Assembly (NCBI GenBank): GCA_017853205.1
Contig: JAFMKB010000004.1
Location: 1 to 64,000 of the forward strand
Length of the DNA stretch: 64,000 bases
Direction: 5' to 3'
Source of the DNA: Gammaproteobacteria bacterium
GTDB taxonomy: Bacteria > Pseudomonadota > Gammaproteobacteria > Pseudomonadales > Pseudohongiellaceae
Part shown: positions 33,692 through 41,658 of the stretch, one piece after another
How positions within the stretch are numbered: position 1 is the stretch's first letter
Layout of the letters: each line of letters begins with the position of its first letter
Made by a program: the position numbers and the translations under genes
Notes under the pieces: generated by a model
The model's database searches: none
What the model was told of the DNA's origin: nothing
The model's input: only the letters and a program-made list of their open reading frames with translations

Positions 33692-35101
33692 ATGCAGCTA
33701 ATCGCCAGTAACAAGGCGCGTGATCTTGGCGCGATGCTCGAAGGCTATGAATGCCCTGCCATTCTAGTCTCTGCAGACTACGAAATACTGGCGACCAATC
33801 AACAGTACCTCGACGCGTTCGGCGAGATCGAGTTCGATAAGACGCCGCGTTGCTTCGAAGTCTCACACGGTTATTCCAAGCCCTGCGATCAGTCTGGGGA
33901 GGACTGCCCGCTTGGTGCTGCGGTGGCGTCGGGGCATAAAGAGCGAGTGTTGCACATTCACCAGACACCTCGCGGTCGGGAACATGTCGATGTCGAGATG
34001 CTGCCGATTCACAACGCCGAGGGTGATCTTGCCTATTTTGTCGAGCTTTTGCGGCCCGTTCCGCTTGCTAGCGGCGAGGTGTCGACTCAGGAGCTTGTCG
34101 GATCGAGCCCACCTTTTGAGAAGATGTTGGAAAAGATCGCACGTGTTGGTGCAACCGATGCGTCCGTTTTGCTGCTAGGTGAATCAGGCACGGGCAAGGA
34201 ACTTGCCGCTCGAGCGATTCATCTGGCGAGCAAGCGTAGCACAAAACCGATGGTCACCCTCGAGTGCGCTGGGCTCTCGGATTCGCTGTTTGAGAGCGAG
34301 CTTTTTGGCCATGTGAAGGGTGCGTTTACCGGGGCGCTGAGCAACAAGAAAGGCCTGGTCGAGCTTGCCCACGGAGGTACGCTGTTTCTCGATGAGTTGG
34401 GGGATATTCCTCTTGGTATGCAGGTTAAGTTGCTGCGATTACTCGAGACAGGAACTTTCCGCCCGGTTGGTAGTGGCGAGGTAAAAACCTCGAATTTCCG
34501 ATTAATCTGCGCAACGCATAAAAACCTCTTGGCGATGGTGAATGCAGGTGAGTTTAGGAACGACTTATTTTATCGAATCAACGTGTTCCCGATCGCTATA
34601 CCGTCACTTGGCGAACGCCTAGACGACCTTCCTGCCTTGAGTAAGGCGATACTCTCGCGATTCGCAGGAGGCGATAAATATCATCTGACCCACTCCGCAA
34701 TTCGGACGCTTGCCGCCTATCGATTTCGCGGTAACATTCGAGAATTGAGGAATTTGCTCTATCGCGCGATTGTGTTAGCTGACACTAATGTTATCGACAG
34801 CCGCGTCATCGAGCTGTGTTTCGAAGAGGATAATCTCATCGATGCGTCTAAAGGTGATCAGCCAATGTACAATGATTCGGCACAGAGCGATCCGGCGGTA
34901 GCGAAGGCGCCCACGGCGGGGTTGCTCGACGCACTCATTCCAAATAAGAAAGAAACGCAGTGGCCGTCGCTCAAAGAAATCGAGCGGCGTTATATTGAGG
35001 CCATGCTCGCCGCACAGGATGGTGACAAGGCAGCGGTTGCTGCTGCGTTAGGTGTCAGCGAGCGCTCTCTGTACAGGAAGCTCAGCGGCAAAAATAATTA
35101 G
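33692..35101 (+). CDS. fisR: Sigma54-dependent activator, FisR-type sulfane-sulfur sensor
   Basis: 469 residues: an N-terminal PAS-like sensor domain (1-120), an AAA+ domain (about 135-365), and a Fis-type HTH ('AAVAAALGVSERSLYRKL') at the end. Walker A is 'GESGTGKE' (163-170) and the sigma54-contact motif is 'GAFTGA' (210-215), so it should be a true activator. The sensor has Cys54, Cys65 and Cys72. Spacings of 11 and 7 are the same as the three sensing cysteines recalled for FisR (C53, C64, C71), which detects polysulfide and switches on sulfide-oxidation genes. It is divergent from the cyd-pdo-sqr operon, with dyads and a sigma54 promoter in between. The alternative is a paralogue sensing another oxidant. 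Confidence 0.88.
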   Translation: MQLIASNKARDLGAMLEGYECPAILVSADYEILATNQQYLDAFGEIEFDKTPRCFEVSHGYSKPCDQSGEDCPLGAAVASGHKERVLHIHQTPRGREHVDVEMLPIHNAEGDLAYFVELLRPVPLASGEVSTQELVGSSPPFEKMLEKIARVGATDASVLLLGESGTGKELAARAIHLASKRSTKPMVTLECAGLSDSLFESELFGHVKGAFTGALSNKKGLVELAHGGTLFLDELGDIPLGMQVKLLRLLETGTFRPVGSGEVKTSNFRLICATHKNLLAMVNAGEFRNDLFYRINVFPIAIPSLGERLDDLPALSKAILSRFAGGDKYHLTHSAIRTLAAYRFRGNIRELRNLLYRAIVLADTNVIDSRVIELCFEEDNLIDASKGDQPMYNDSAQSDPAVAKAPTAGLLDALIPNKKETQWPSLKEIERRYIEAMLAAQDGDKAAVAAALGVSERSLYRKLSGKNN

Positions 35102-35199
35102 GAGAGACTTAGATATTGGTCATTTATAGGTAGTAAGTACTAACTAATTCAAAAAGACTAAGACGAAATTGATAAAATTCATAAGCTGCGGAGAGAGTG

Positions 35200-35583
35200 A
35201 TGAAGACGATAAAAATAGAACAACAGTTTAGACAGGCGGCAGACGAGGTGTGGGCAATATTTTCCGATGTGACGCGCTGCGACTGGGTGCCGGCAATCGA
35301 AAAAATTACCTTAGTGGGCGACGTGCGCAGCTTCGATATGGCGGGCCTGGGTGAGGTGCAGGAACGCATCGTCCTGCTCGATGATGAGCAGAGGAAGCTT
35401 CAGTATTCGGTGATCAAAGCCCGCTCGGTGCTTGAGCACCATCTTGCCACAATACGCGTCACCGAGGCGGGAGAGGGATGCCACTTTTATTGGGAGACTG
35501 AGATCGCGCCAGACGAATTCGCGCCGGCAATAGAGCAGGGCATGCACTCGGCGTTTGCTCAACTGCAGAAAATCCTTGCCTAG
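35200..35583 (+). CDS. SRPBCC (START/polyketide-cyclase fold) family protein
   Basis: 127 residues from ATG 35200, preceded by 'GCGGAGAGAGTG'; the track's GTG 35197 is one codon earlier. 'IEQQFRQAADEVWAIFSDV' and 'CDWVPAIEKITLVGD' open a helix-grip fold, ending in the long C-terminal helix 'APAIEQGMHSAFAQLQKIL'. The family binds hydrophobic ligands; some are enzymes. The gene lies 98 bases downstream of fisR, which may or may not be one transcript. No ligand can be predicted. Confidence 0.8.
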   Translation: MKTIKIEQQFRQAADEVWAIFSDVTRCDWVPAIEKITLVGDVRSFDMAGLGEVQERIVLLDDEQRKLQYSVIKARSVLEHHLATIRVTEAGEGCHFYWETEIAPDEFAPAIEQGMHSAFAQLQKILA

Positions 35584-35773
35584 ATGCGCGCTATTTTGGT
35601 GCGCTGACGCTCGCGAGGTGAGCCTAGTGGTGCGCGAATATCAGAGTGCCATTTTTCATGATGGGTAGAACAGAGCGGCGTTACTGGCCGAGTCGAGCCC
35701 CAAACAGCAAAAAATAACCTACTTAGGGGGAAAAAGCAGAGAAATAGAAATATTTTTGCCTGGATGGTGAACT

Positions 35774-35789
35774 TGGTACGGCTGTTGCA
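35774..35789 (+). promoter_or_regulatory. Second near-consensus sigma54 promoter
   Basis: TGGTACGGCTGTTGCA matches the sigma54 consensus TGGCACG-N4-TTGCA at all but one base, with correct GG to GC spacing. It is in a gene-free region, and the predicted start is near 35800, just before a foldable segment and terminator. No clear TGCCA-N4-TGGCA dyad lies upstream; only a half-site 'TGCCA' near 35648 was seen. Confidence 0.7.
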
Positions 35790-35799
35790 TCGTTATAGC

Positions 35800-35924
35800 C
35801 ACATACCTGAAAACGCATTCCGATGTGTGAGGAGATTCTCTCCCTCTCTCGCCACACCGATGTGCACCAACCTAGTTTTCAGTATTTTTGAACCCGCCAG
35901 CGTCTCGCTCGGCGGGTTTTTTTT
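35800..35924 (+). ncRNA. Candidate sigma54-dependent small RNA, about 125 nucleotides
   Basis: Predicted from about 12 bases after the sigma54 motif to the end of the terminator T run. Nested pairings can be read by eye: outer stem CTGAAAAC (35807-35814) with GTTTTCAG (35875-35882), middle GTGTG with CACAC (35825-35829 with 35853-35857), and apical GGAGA-TTC-TCTCC (35831-35843). A pyrimidine-rich 'TTCTCTCCCTCTCTC' could pair with Shine-Dalgarno sequences. An intrinsic terminator closes the unit. The 119-residue ORF in the track through this stretch has no protein-like features. No known small RNA family was recognised. Confidence 0.6.
35891..35924 (+). terminator. Intrinsic terminator of the candidate small RNA
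   Basis: AACCCGCC-AGCG-TCT-CGCT-C-GGCGGGTT with one bulged C, followed by a run of T. The AGCG/CGCT inner part is complementary, giving a stem of about 12 pairs. Only the plus orientation has the T run. Confidence 0.9.
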
Positions 35925-36079
35925 ACTCAGTTTTCCACAACTTCGCTTGCTATCCTCGTGCGTTCCTTCCGAGCCGTTTGTCTGCGCCATCTCGACAGTC
36001 CTTTCGCAACGCGCATATTTAAGTTGCAGGATTTGGGAACAGCCCGATAATCAGCACTTCAACCAATCGAGCGACATCC

Positions 36080-36793
36080 ATGGTCAGACAGGTAGCAAAG
36101 TCCTTCACTGGGTCTCACTTTGATGATGAGGCGTTATTCGCAAAAATCGCAAAGGAGATCACTGAGCAAGGATTCAGCATCAATCCTGCTGCTATGCCAA
36201 TGCCATTGATTACGGCGCTGCACGATCACGTCATGTCGATTAGTGACGATAAGTTCTCTGCAGCGGGTATTGGACGAGGCAACCGATTTACCCGCAGCAA
36301 GTTCGTTCGCACCGACGAAATCTGCTGGATTGAGGGTGATTCGCAGGCAGGCCGCGATTGGTTAGCGTGGACACAGTCGTTACAAATCTATCTCAATCGG
36401 CATCTTTTGCTCGGCCTATTCTCGTTTGAGAGCCACTTCTCCCTCTATGGTCCAGGCGATTATTACAAACGCCACAAAGATGCCTTCAAAGGTGAGGCGA
36501 ATCGCGTTCTCTCGCTGGTGCTCTACCTTAACCCCGGTTGGTCAGCGAAAGATGGCGGTGAACTCGTGCTCTATCCATCGGACACTGAGAGCGAATCGCT
36601 AAGCCCGCCTGCTTTGCTCGCAGCGGGGTTGGCATCTGAGACCAAGGTTACCCCGCTCATGGGGACTTTAGTGCTTTTTCTTAGCGAAGATTTCCCCCAC
36701 GAAGTCCTGCCCGCCGCTCGCGACCGCTACGCCATCGCCGGCTGGTATCGCGTAAACACCTCGGTTAGTGACAGAGTCGACCCGCCGCGGTAG
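36080..36793 (+). CDS. 2-oxoglutarate/Fe(II) dioxygenase (prolyl-4-hydroxylase-like fold)
   Basis: 237 residues. The double-stranded beta-helix core has iron ligands in 'YYKRHKDAFKG' (H-x-D) and 'EDFPHEVLPA' (distal His), and 'RYAIAGWYRV' carries the 2-oxoglutarate Arg. 'HFSLYGPGDYY' and 'LVLYLNPGW' are typical of the prolyl-hydroxylase-type subfamily. The substrate, protein or small molecule, is unknown. It ends three bases before the convergent lrp gene. Confidence 0.88.
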   Translation: MVRQVAKSFTGSHFDDEALFAKIAKEITEQGFSINPAAMPMPLITALHDHVMSISDDKFSAAGIGRGNRFTRSKFVRTDEICWIEGDSQAGRDWLAWTQSLQIYLNRHLLLGLFSFESHFSLYGPGDYYKRHKDAFKGEANRVLSLVLYLNPGWSAKDGGELVLYPSDTESESLSPPALLAAGLASETKVTPLMGTLVLFLSEDFPHEVLPAARDRYAIAGWYRVNTSVSDRVDPPR

Positions 36794-36796
36794 ACG

Positions 36797-37273
36797 CTAA
36801 CTCGGCACCGGAATCTTCAAGGTCTCTTTAACCTGCTCCATCACCACGTAGCTCGTCGACTCCTGCACGCCGGGTAGGGTGAGCAGGGTATCGCCAAGCA
36901 GCTCGCGATACGCACCCATATTTGCGACCCGAGCCTTGATTAGGTAGTCGAAATTGCCCGATACGAGATGGCATTCTTGAACCGACTCAAGCGCCAGCGC
37001 TGCCTCTGTAAACTCGGCGAAGATGTCTGGCGACTTGCGAGAGAGGCGAATCTGCACAAACACCACAAGGCCTGCTTCCAGCTCTGCCGGATTGAGGATC
37101 GCACAATAACCGCGGATCACTCCATCGCGCTCCATTCGCTTTACTCGCTCCATACACGGGGTAGTGGTAAGACCTACCCTGCGGGCAAGCTCGGCATAGC
37201 TTATGCGACCGTTAGCCTGCAGCTCTCTGAGGATTTTTCGATCGATTCTAGATAGAGACTTTGTCTGCTTCAT
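36797..37273 (-). CDS. lrp: Lrp/AsnC-family transcriptional regulator
   Basis: 158 residues. The N-terminal winged HTH ('DRKILRELQANGRISYAELA', 'TTTPCMERVKRME') is followed by a RAM ligand domain ('QECHLVSGNFDYLIKARV'). It is divergent from alanine dehydrogenase across an AT-rich 181-base region, so it probably controls ald and itself in response to alanine or leucine. Global versus local role cannot be decided. Confidence 0.92.
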   Translation of the reverse strand: MKQTKSLSRIDRKILRELQANGRISYAELARRVGLTTTPCMERVKRMERDGVIRGYCAILNPAELEAGLVVFVQIRLSRKSPDIFAEFTEAALALESVQECHLVSGNFDYLIKARVANMGAYRELLGDTLLTLPGVQESTSYVVMEQVKETLKIPVPS

Positions 37274-37454
37274 AGAGATATGCCAGATTAATTCACTAAT
37301 TAATTATCTTAAAAGCAGACTTTATCTCATTTAATGGTGCAAATGTAAGGATATTTGCCAATTGTATTTTGGGCCCCTTGGCTATACTTCTCGTTGTACT
37401 GTCTGCGTGTATTTTGCGCGTGGACATCCAACATGACTCATGAGGAGAACGACA

Positions 37455-38594
37455 ATGCTGGTAGGTGTCCCCAAGGAAATAAAGAACCACGAATATCGCG
37501 TCGGTTTAACTCCGGCGGGCGTCCGCGAACTTGTTAGCGCGGGCCATCAAGCGCTTGTCGAGACGCAGGCGGGCATCGCTATCGGCTTCACCGATGACCA
37601 ATATGCCGACGCGGGCGCAGAACTTGTCGCTACTGCTGCCGAGATATTCGAGCGTGCCGAATTGATCGTGAAGGTAAAAGAGCCACAACCGAGTGAGTGT
37701 AAACAGCTTCGAGCAAATCAGACGCTGTTCACTTATCTGCACCTTGCGCCAGATCCCGAGCAGACCAAACTACTCCTCGCTTCGGGTGCAGTATGCATAG
37801 CGTATGAAACGGTAACCGGTCTAAATAATTCACTGCCGCTACTCGCGCCAATGAGCGAGGTAGCCGGCAGGATGTCTATTCAGGAAGCGGCCCTGTGCCT
37901 CGAAAAATCGAGAGGAGGTAGCGGCGTCCTCCTTGGAGGCGTTCCGGGTGTCGAGGCGGGTAAGGTTGTTGTACTCGGCGGTGGCGTGGTTGGTTTGAAT
38001 GCTGCCCGCATGGCGCTCGGCCTCGGCGCTGATGTCACGATACTCGATCGGTCGCTGCCGCGGCTGCGCCAGATAGATGAACTGTTCGACGGACGGATTA
38101 AAACGCTCTACTCGACTACTGAGGCGATCGAGAGCCAGCTTAGAACGGCCGATGCGGTCATTGGCGCGGTGCTAATCCCGGGTGCTTCTGCGCCTAAACT
38201 AGTGACACGCGATATGCTCGGGGTTATGAAGCCCGGCTCGGTGCTCGTGGATGTAGCAATCGATCAAGGCGGTTGTTTCGAAACGAGCCGCGCCACAACG
38301 CATCAGGACCCGATTTACGTGGTCGATGGCATCATTCATTATTGTGTGGCGAATATGCCGGGTGGCGTAGCGCGCACGTCGACGTTCGCGCTAACCAATG
38401 CCACGCTGCCCTTTGTGATGAGTCTTGCGAACAAAGGCGCAGAGGAGGCTCTGCGCAGTGACGCACATCTGCTCAATGGCCTCAACGTTTACCGCGGCGT
38501 GCTCACGGTGCAGGCCGTCGCCGAGGCGCAGGGACTCAGCTTCGTTGAGCCTGCCGAGGCGCTTCAGTACGGTGGATTGCAAGTTAGCGCGTAG
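37455..38594 (+). CDS. ald: Alanine dehydrogenase
   Basis: 379 residues from ATG 37455, which follows 'CATGAGGAGAACGACA'; the track start at 37440 lies inside this ribosome site. '[20 protein letters not shown]' (Lys and Arg of the pyruvate site), '[14 protein letters not shown]', '[20 protein letters not shown]' (NAD fold) and '[20 protein letters not shown]' are all diagnostic. It interconverts alanine and pyruvate plus ammonia with NAD. Its 3' end overlaps the convergent DUF885 gene by 11 bases. Confidence 0.96.
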   Translation: MLVGVPKEIKNHEYRVGLTPAGVRELVSAGHQALVETQAGIAIGFTDDQYADAGAELVATAAEIFERAELIVKVKEPQPSECKQLRANQTLFTYLHLAPDPEQTKLLLASGAVCIAYETVTGLNNSLPLLAPMSEVAGRMSIQEAALCLEKSRGGSGVLLGGVPGVEAGKVVVLGGGVVGLNAARMALGLGADVTILDRSLPRLRQIDELFDGRIKTLYSTTEAIESQLRTADAVIGAVLIPGASAPKLVTRDMLGVMKPGSVLVDVAIDQGGCFETSRATTHQDPIYVVDGIIHYCVANMPGGVARTSTFALTNATLPFVMSLANKGAEEALRSDAHLLNGLNVYRGVLTVQAVAEAQGLSFVEPAEALQYGGLQVSA

Positions 38595-40473
38595 CCTCGA
38601 TCCATGCATCGATTTTGGCTTCGAGCATGCCCATGGGTAGCTGGCCAGAACCTAAGATTTGATCGTGGAATTCGCGGATATCGAAGTTATCCCCCAGGGC
38701 CGCTTCGGCCTTGGAGCGGATAGCTTGTATGCGCAGCATGCCAATCTTATAGGCGGTAGCCTGCCCAGGATTATTAAAATAGCGGCGTATCTCTGACCGC
38801 ACCGAGGGCTCAGGTCGCGGCGAATTCGTGAGTGCGTACTGAACCGCCTCATCCTGAGTCCAGCGCTTCGCGTGTATCCCCGTGTCTACGACTAAACGCA
38901 CCGCGCGCCAAATCTCGCCTGACAGTCGGCCAAAATCTGCATAGGGGTCTTCATACCCCCCCATCTCTTTACCAAGTCCTTCGGCGTAAAGTCCCCAGCC
39001 CTCGCTAAACGAGGTATATCCTTTGTTGGCTCGGAAGGCGGGAAGCCCTTCGAGCTCCTGCTGGATCGAGATCTGCATGTGATGCCCTGGGACGCCTTCG
39101 TGATAGGCCAGATTTTCAAGGCGATGTTTAGACGCGGCGCGCATATCCGACAAATGGACATAAAACGTACCCGGGCGCGAGCCGTCCTTAGTTCCGCGGG
39201 CATAGTGTGCAGCGCCGCCATCCTGTTCGCGGAAGGGTTCAACGCGCCGAACCTGCAAGCCCGCCTTGGGTAGAATGCCGAAGAACTCGGGAAGCTTTTC
39301 GTAGGTGGCGGCGAGGATTGCGTCGGCGTCGGCGATGTAAGCGGCTCGGCCTTCGTCTGTATTAGGGTGATAGAAACGGTCGTCGTTACGGATGAAGGTA
39401 AAGAAGTCCTGTAGCGACCCTTCAAAACCAACGCGCGCTTTAATTGCTTCCATCTCTGATTGGATGCGAGCGACTTCGCTGATACCGGTGTCAAAAATTT
39501 CGTCCGCAGTAAGGGGCAGGGTTGTCATGCGCTCGAGGCGCTGCTGATAATACGCCTCGCCATCGGGCAATGACCAAGAACCTTGGGCAATGTCTGAAAC
39601 ATTGGCAAGGTCAGTGGTGAGCCATGCGCTAATCTCTGCATAAGCGGGCTGCATATTGTCCAAAATCGCGGTGCGTGCTCGTTCAAGGAGAGCGTCGGCG
39701 CGCGCTTGGTTGAGTGTGCCCGCAGCAACCAGCGCACTGAACTTATCGGTGATGTCGTCCCAGAGTGCCGAACTGCCGATGTCGTTAAAAGGCTCTCCGG
39801 TGGTTATCCGTTTGATCTCGCTCAACGCCTGCTGAAAATCGAAATACGGCGGGCGTATGCCATCCTCCGCGGCGAGCTGTGCGCGTGTGAGGTATTGCAG
39901 CAGGTAGCGCCCGCTCTGCTCTAGTCGGGAAATATAGTCGAGTGCATCCTGCTCCGTGTCTACAACGTGATAGTTGATCAGGCTGTTAGGCAGTGAGGCT
40001 TGGGGGCCATTGCGGCCAAAGATAAAGCCATGGCGCCGAAACGGAACTGACTGCTCGGCTTGAGTGAGCTGATACACCCAGAGATCAAAAGAGCGTTTCG
40101 CCTCGTCGCTGAGCTGGGCGTAGTCGAATTCGCGTCGAAGCCGCGCAACCGAATCTCTACGCCACGCAAGCTGCGCATCGCTCGCGGCTTCGGAGACATC
40201 GTCTAGCTCTCCGTGGGCACTCTTGTCGCCTAAGCGAGTCTTCGTTAGCGGCGAGAAATCAAGCTCTCGAGCGTATTCGGCATCAAGCCATGCGGTAAGC
40301 CGCTGTGATTCGCTTGTCGCTAGGGTCGTCGCAGGTAACGCTGACGCGACCGTTGCTGATGAGTCGTTGGGCCCGCAGGCCTCCAAGCCGAAGCAGCTAA
40401 CAAGTGTAAGTAACGCGAGGGAAAAACGACGAAGCGGAGATGTCTCGACGATTGATGTGTTATGAAAAGGCAT
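38584..40473 (-). CDS. DUF885 family lipoprotein, putative metallopeptidase
   Basis: 629 residues. The signal peptide 'LALLTLVSCFGLEAC' ends in a lipobox Cys, so it is lipid-anchored. 'AYHEGVPGHHMQISIQQEL' is an HExxPGHH-like motif seen in DUF885, consistent with zinc and peptidase activity. 'FSEGWGLYAEGLGKEMG' is another conserved block. No biochemical role is certain. Convergent with ald, overlapping 11 bases. Confidence 0.85.
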   Translation of the reverse strand: MPFHNTSIVETSPLRRFSLALLTLVSCFGLEACGPNDSSATVASALPATTLATSESQRLTAWLDAEYARELDFSPLTKTRLGDKSAHGELDDVSEAASDAQLAWRRDSVARLRREFDYAQLSDEAKRSFDLWVYQLTQAEQSVPFRRHGFIFGRNGPQASLPNSLINYHVVDTEQDALDYISRLEQSGRYLLQYLTRAQLAAEDGIRPPYFDFQQALSEIKRITTGEPFNDIGSSALWDDITDKFSALVAAGTLNQARADALLERARTAILDNMQPAYAEISAWLTTDLANVSDIAQGSWSLPDGEAYYQQRLERMTTLPLTADEIFDTGISEVARIQSEMEAIKARVGFEGSLQDFFTFIRNDDRFYHPNTDEGRAAYIADADAILAATYEKLPEFFGILPKAGLQVRRVEPFREQDGGAAHYARGTKDGSRPGTFYVHLSDMRAASKHRLENLAYHEGVPGHHMQISIQQELEGLPAFRANKGYTSFSEGWGLYAEGLGKEMGGYEDPYADFGRLSGEIWRAVRLVVDTGIHAKRWTQDEAVQYALTNSPRPEPSVRSEIRRYFNNPGQATAYKIGMLRIQAIRSKAEAALGDNFDIREFHDQILGSGQLPMGMLEAKIDAWIEATR

Positions 40474-40690
40474 TAATCTCAGTCCTAATTCGCTTATGGT
40501 GGCCCACGCTTTCTCGCTTACGCACTGAAGCGAGTCGAAGGTGTGAAATTGAAAGACAGCACCCGTGTTCGGTTTCAGGATAGAAGCAAACCAACAACGT
40601 GTCCATGAGCAAAGTTTGGGTGTTGCTTTGTGGATTAACCCCTCCGCCTATTGCATAATCTCGGCCCCGCCGATCAAATGGATTTCTCTT

Positions 40691-41611
40691 ATGTGGTTTA
40701 AGAATCTTCGCTTTTATACCTTTGCCAAACCTCTCGCTCAATCGTTCGAAGAAATCGAAACGGCGCTCGCCGACAAACTATTCGAGCCCTGCGGATCCAT
40801 GGAAAAGGCACGATTGGGCTGGGTAAGCCCGCTAGGGCGTGAAGGCGAAATGTTAAGCCACGTGCAAGGACCTTACCTGATGCTCTGCTCGCAAAAGCAA
40901 GAACGTTTGCTGCCTGCATCCGTTGTAAACGAAGCCACCGAGGAGAAGGTTGCCGAGCTCGAGGAGCGTCAAGGACGCAAGATCTACCGAAAGGAAAAGC
41001 GTCAGATTCGCGACGATGTCTTCGTGACTCTCTTGCCCCGCGCGTTCACTCGTAATCAGCAAACTTTTGCCTATTTGTCGCTCGCCGACAACATGCTGAT
41101 CGTGAACTCGAGCAGCGCGCCGAAAGCTGAAGAGCTCATTACCCTCCTGCGAGATACGCTTGGGTCGCTTCCGGTCGAGATACCTTCGACCAATCGCGCG
41201 CCAGCAGATGTGATGACTCGCTGGCTTCGCGAACAGCACGGCAGCAACAATTTTGTGATCGATGAAGAATGCGAGTTGTTCAATCCCATCGACGGCGGCA
41301 ACGTTGTACGCTGCAAGGGTCAGGATTTATTCAGTGAAGAGATACAGGCACATCTAAGCGCGGGCAAGCAGGTTAAAAGTCTCGGTGTGACATGGAATAG
41401 CGTGGTTAGCTGCGTCTTGTCCGAAGACCTTTCGATAAAGCGCGTAAAGTTCGTCGGCATGAACGAGGAGCGTGATCAGGGTGACGCCGAAACGGCTGCC
41501 GAAAAATTCGATCAGGAATTTGCGGTGATGACGCTCCAGCTCACAGACTTCTTCAAAGACTATTTCGCTGCCTTTGGTGGACTAGAACAAAGCAACGGCG
41601 CAAGCAATTAG
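40691..41611 (+). CDS. rdgC: Recombination-associated protein RdgC
   Basis: 306 residues from ATG 40691, close to E. coli RdgC length; the track start 40565 adds 42 unlikely residues. 'MWFKNLRFYTF' at the start, 'CGSMEKARLGWVSPLG' and 'MTRWLREQ' are RdgC hallmarks. The protein forms a DNA-binding ring that limits RecA activity. Upstream 40474-40690 has no other gene. Confidence 0.95.
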   Translation: MWFKNLRFYTFAKPLAQSFEEIETALADKLFEPCGSMEKARLGWVSPLGREGEMLSHVQGPYLMLCSQKQERLLPASVVNEATEEKVAELEERQGRKIYRKEKRQIRDDVFVTLLPRAFTRNQQTFAYLSLADNMLIVNSSSAPKAEELITLLRDTLGSLPVEIPSTNRAPADVMTRWLREQHGSNNFVIDEECELFNPIDGGNVVRCKGQDLFSEEIQAHLSAGKQVKSLGVTWNSVVSCVLSEDLSIKRVKFVGMNEERDQGDAETAAEKFDQEFAVMTLQLTDFFKDYFAAFGGLEQSNGASN

Positions 41612-41658
41612 TCGGCGTGAGCAATTAAACAGCGTAAGCAGTAGGAATCCCCGCTTCA

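Larger units (their letters stand above)
35584..36079. other. Gene-free stretch holding the sigma54 promoter and candidate small RNA
   Basis: No coding region is supported. 35584-35770 shows nothing but an A-rich tract before the promoter; 35774-35924 holds the sigma54 motif, foldable segment and terminator; 35925-36079 is the leader of the 2OG-oxygenase gene, with no clear promoter noted. Confidence 0.6.

Noticed and set aside
35764-36123. 119-residue plus-strand ORF
   Set aside because: Overlaps the small-RNA segment, its terminator and the 2OG-oxygenase start; composition is not protein-like and no ribosome site is seen.
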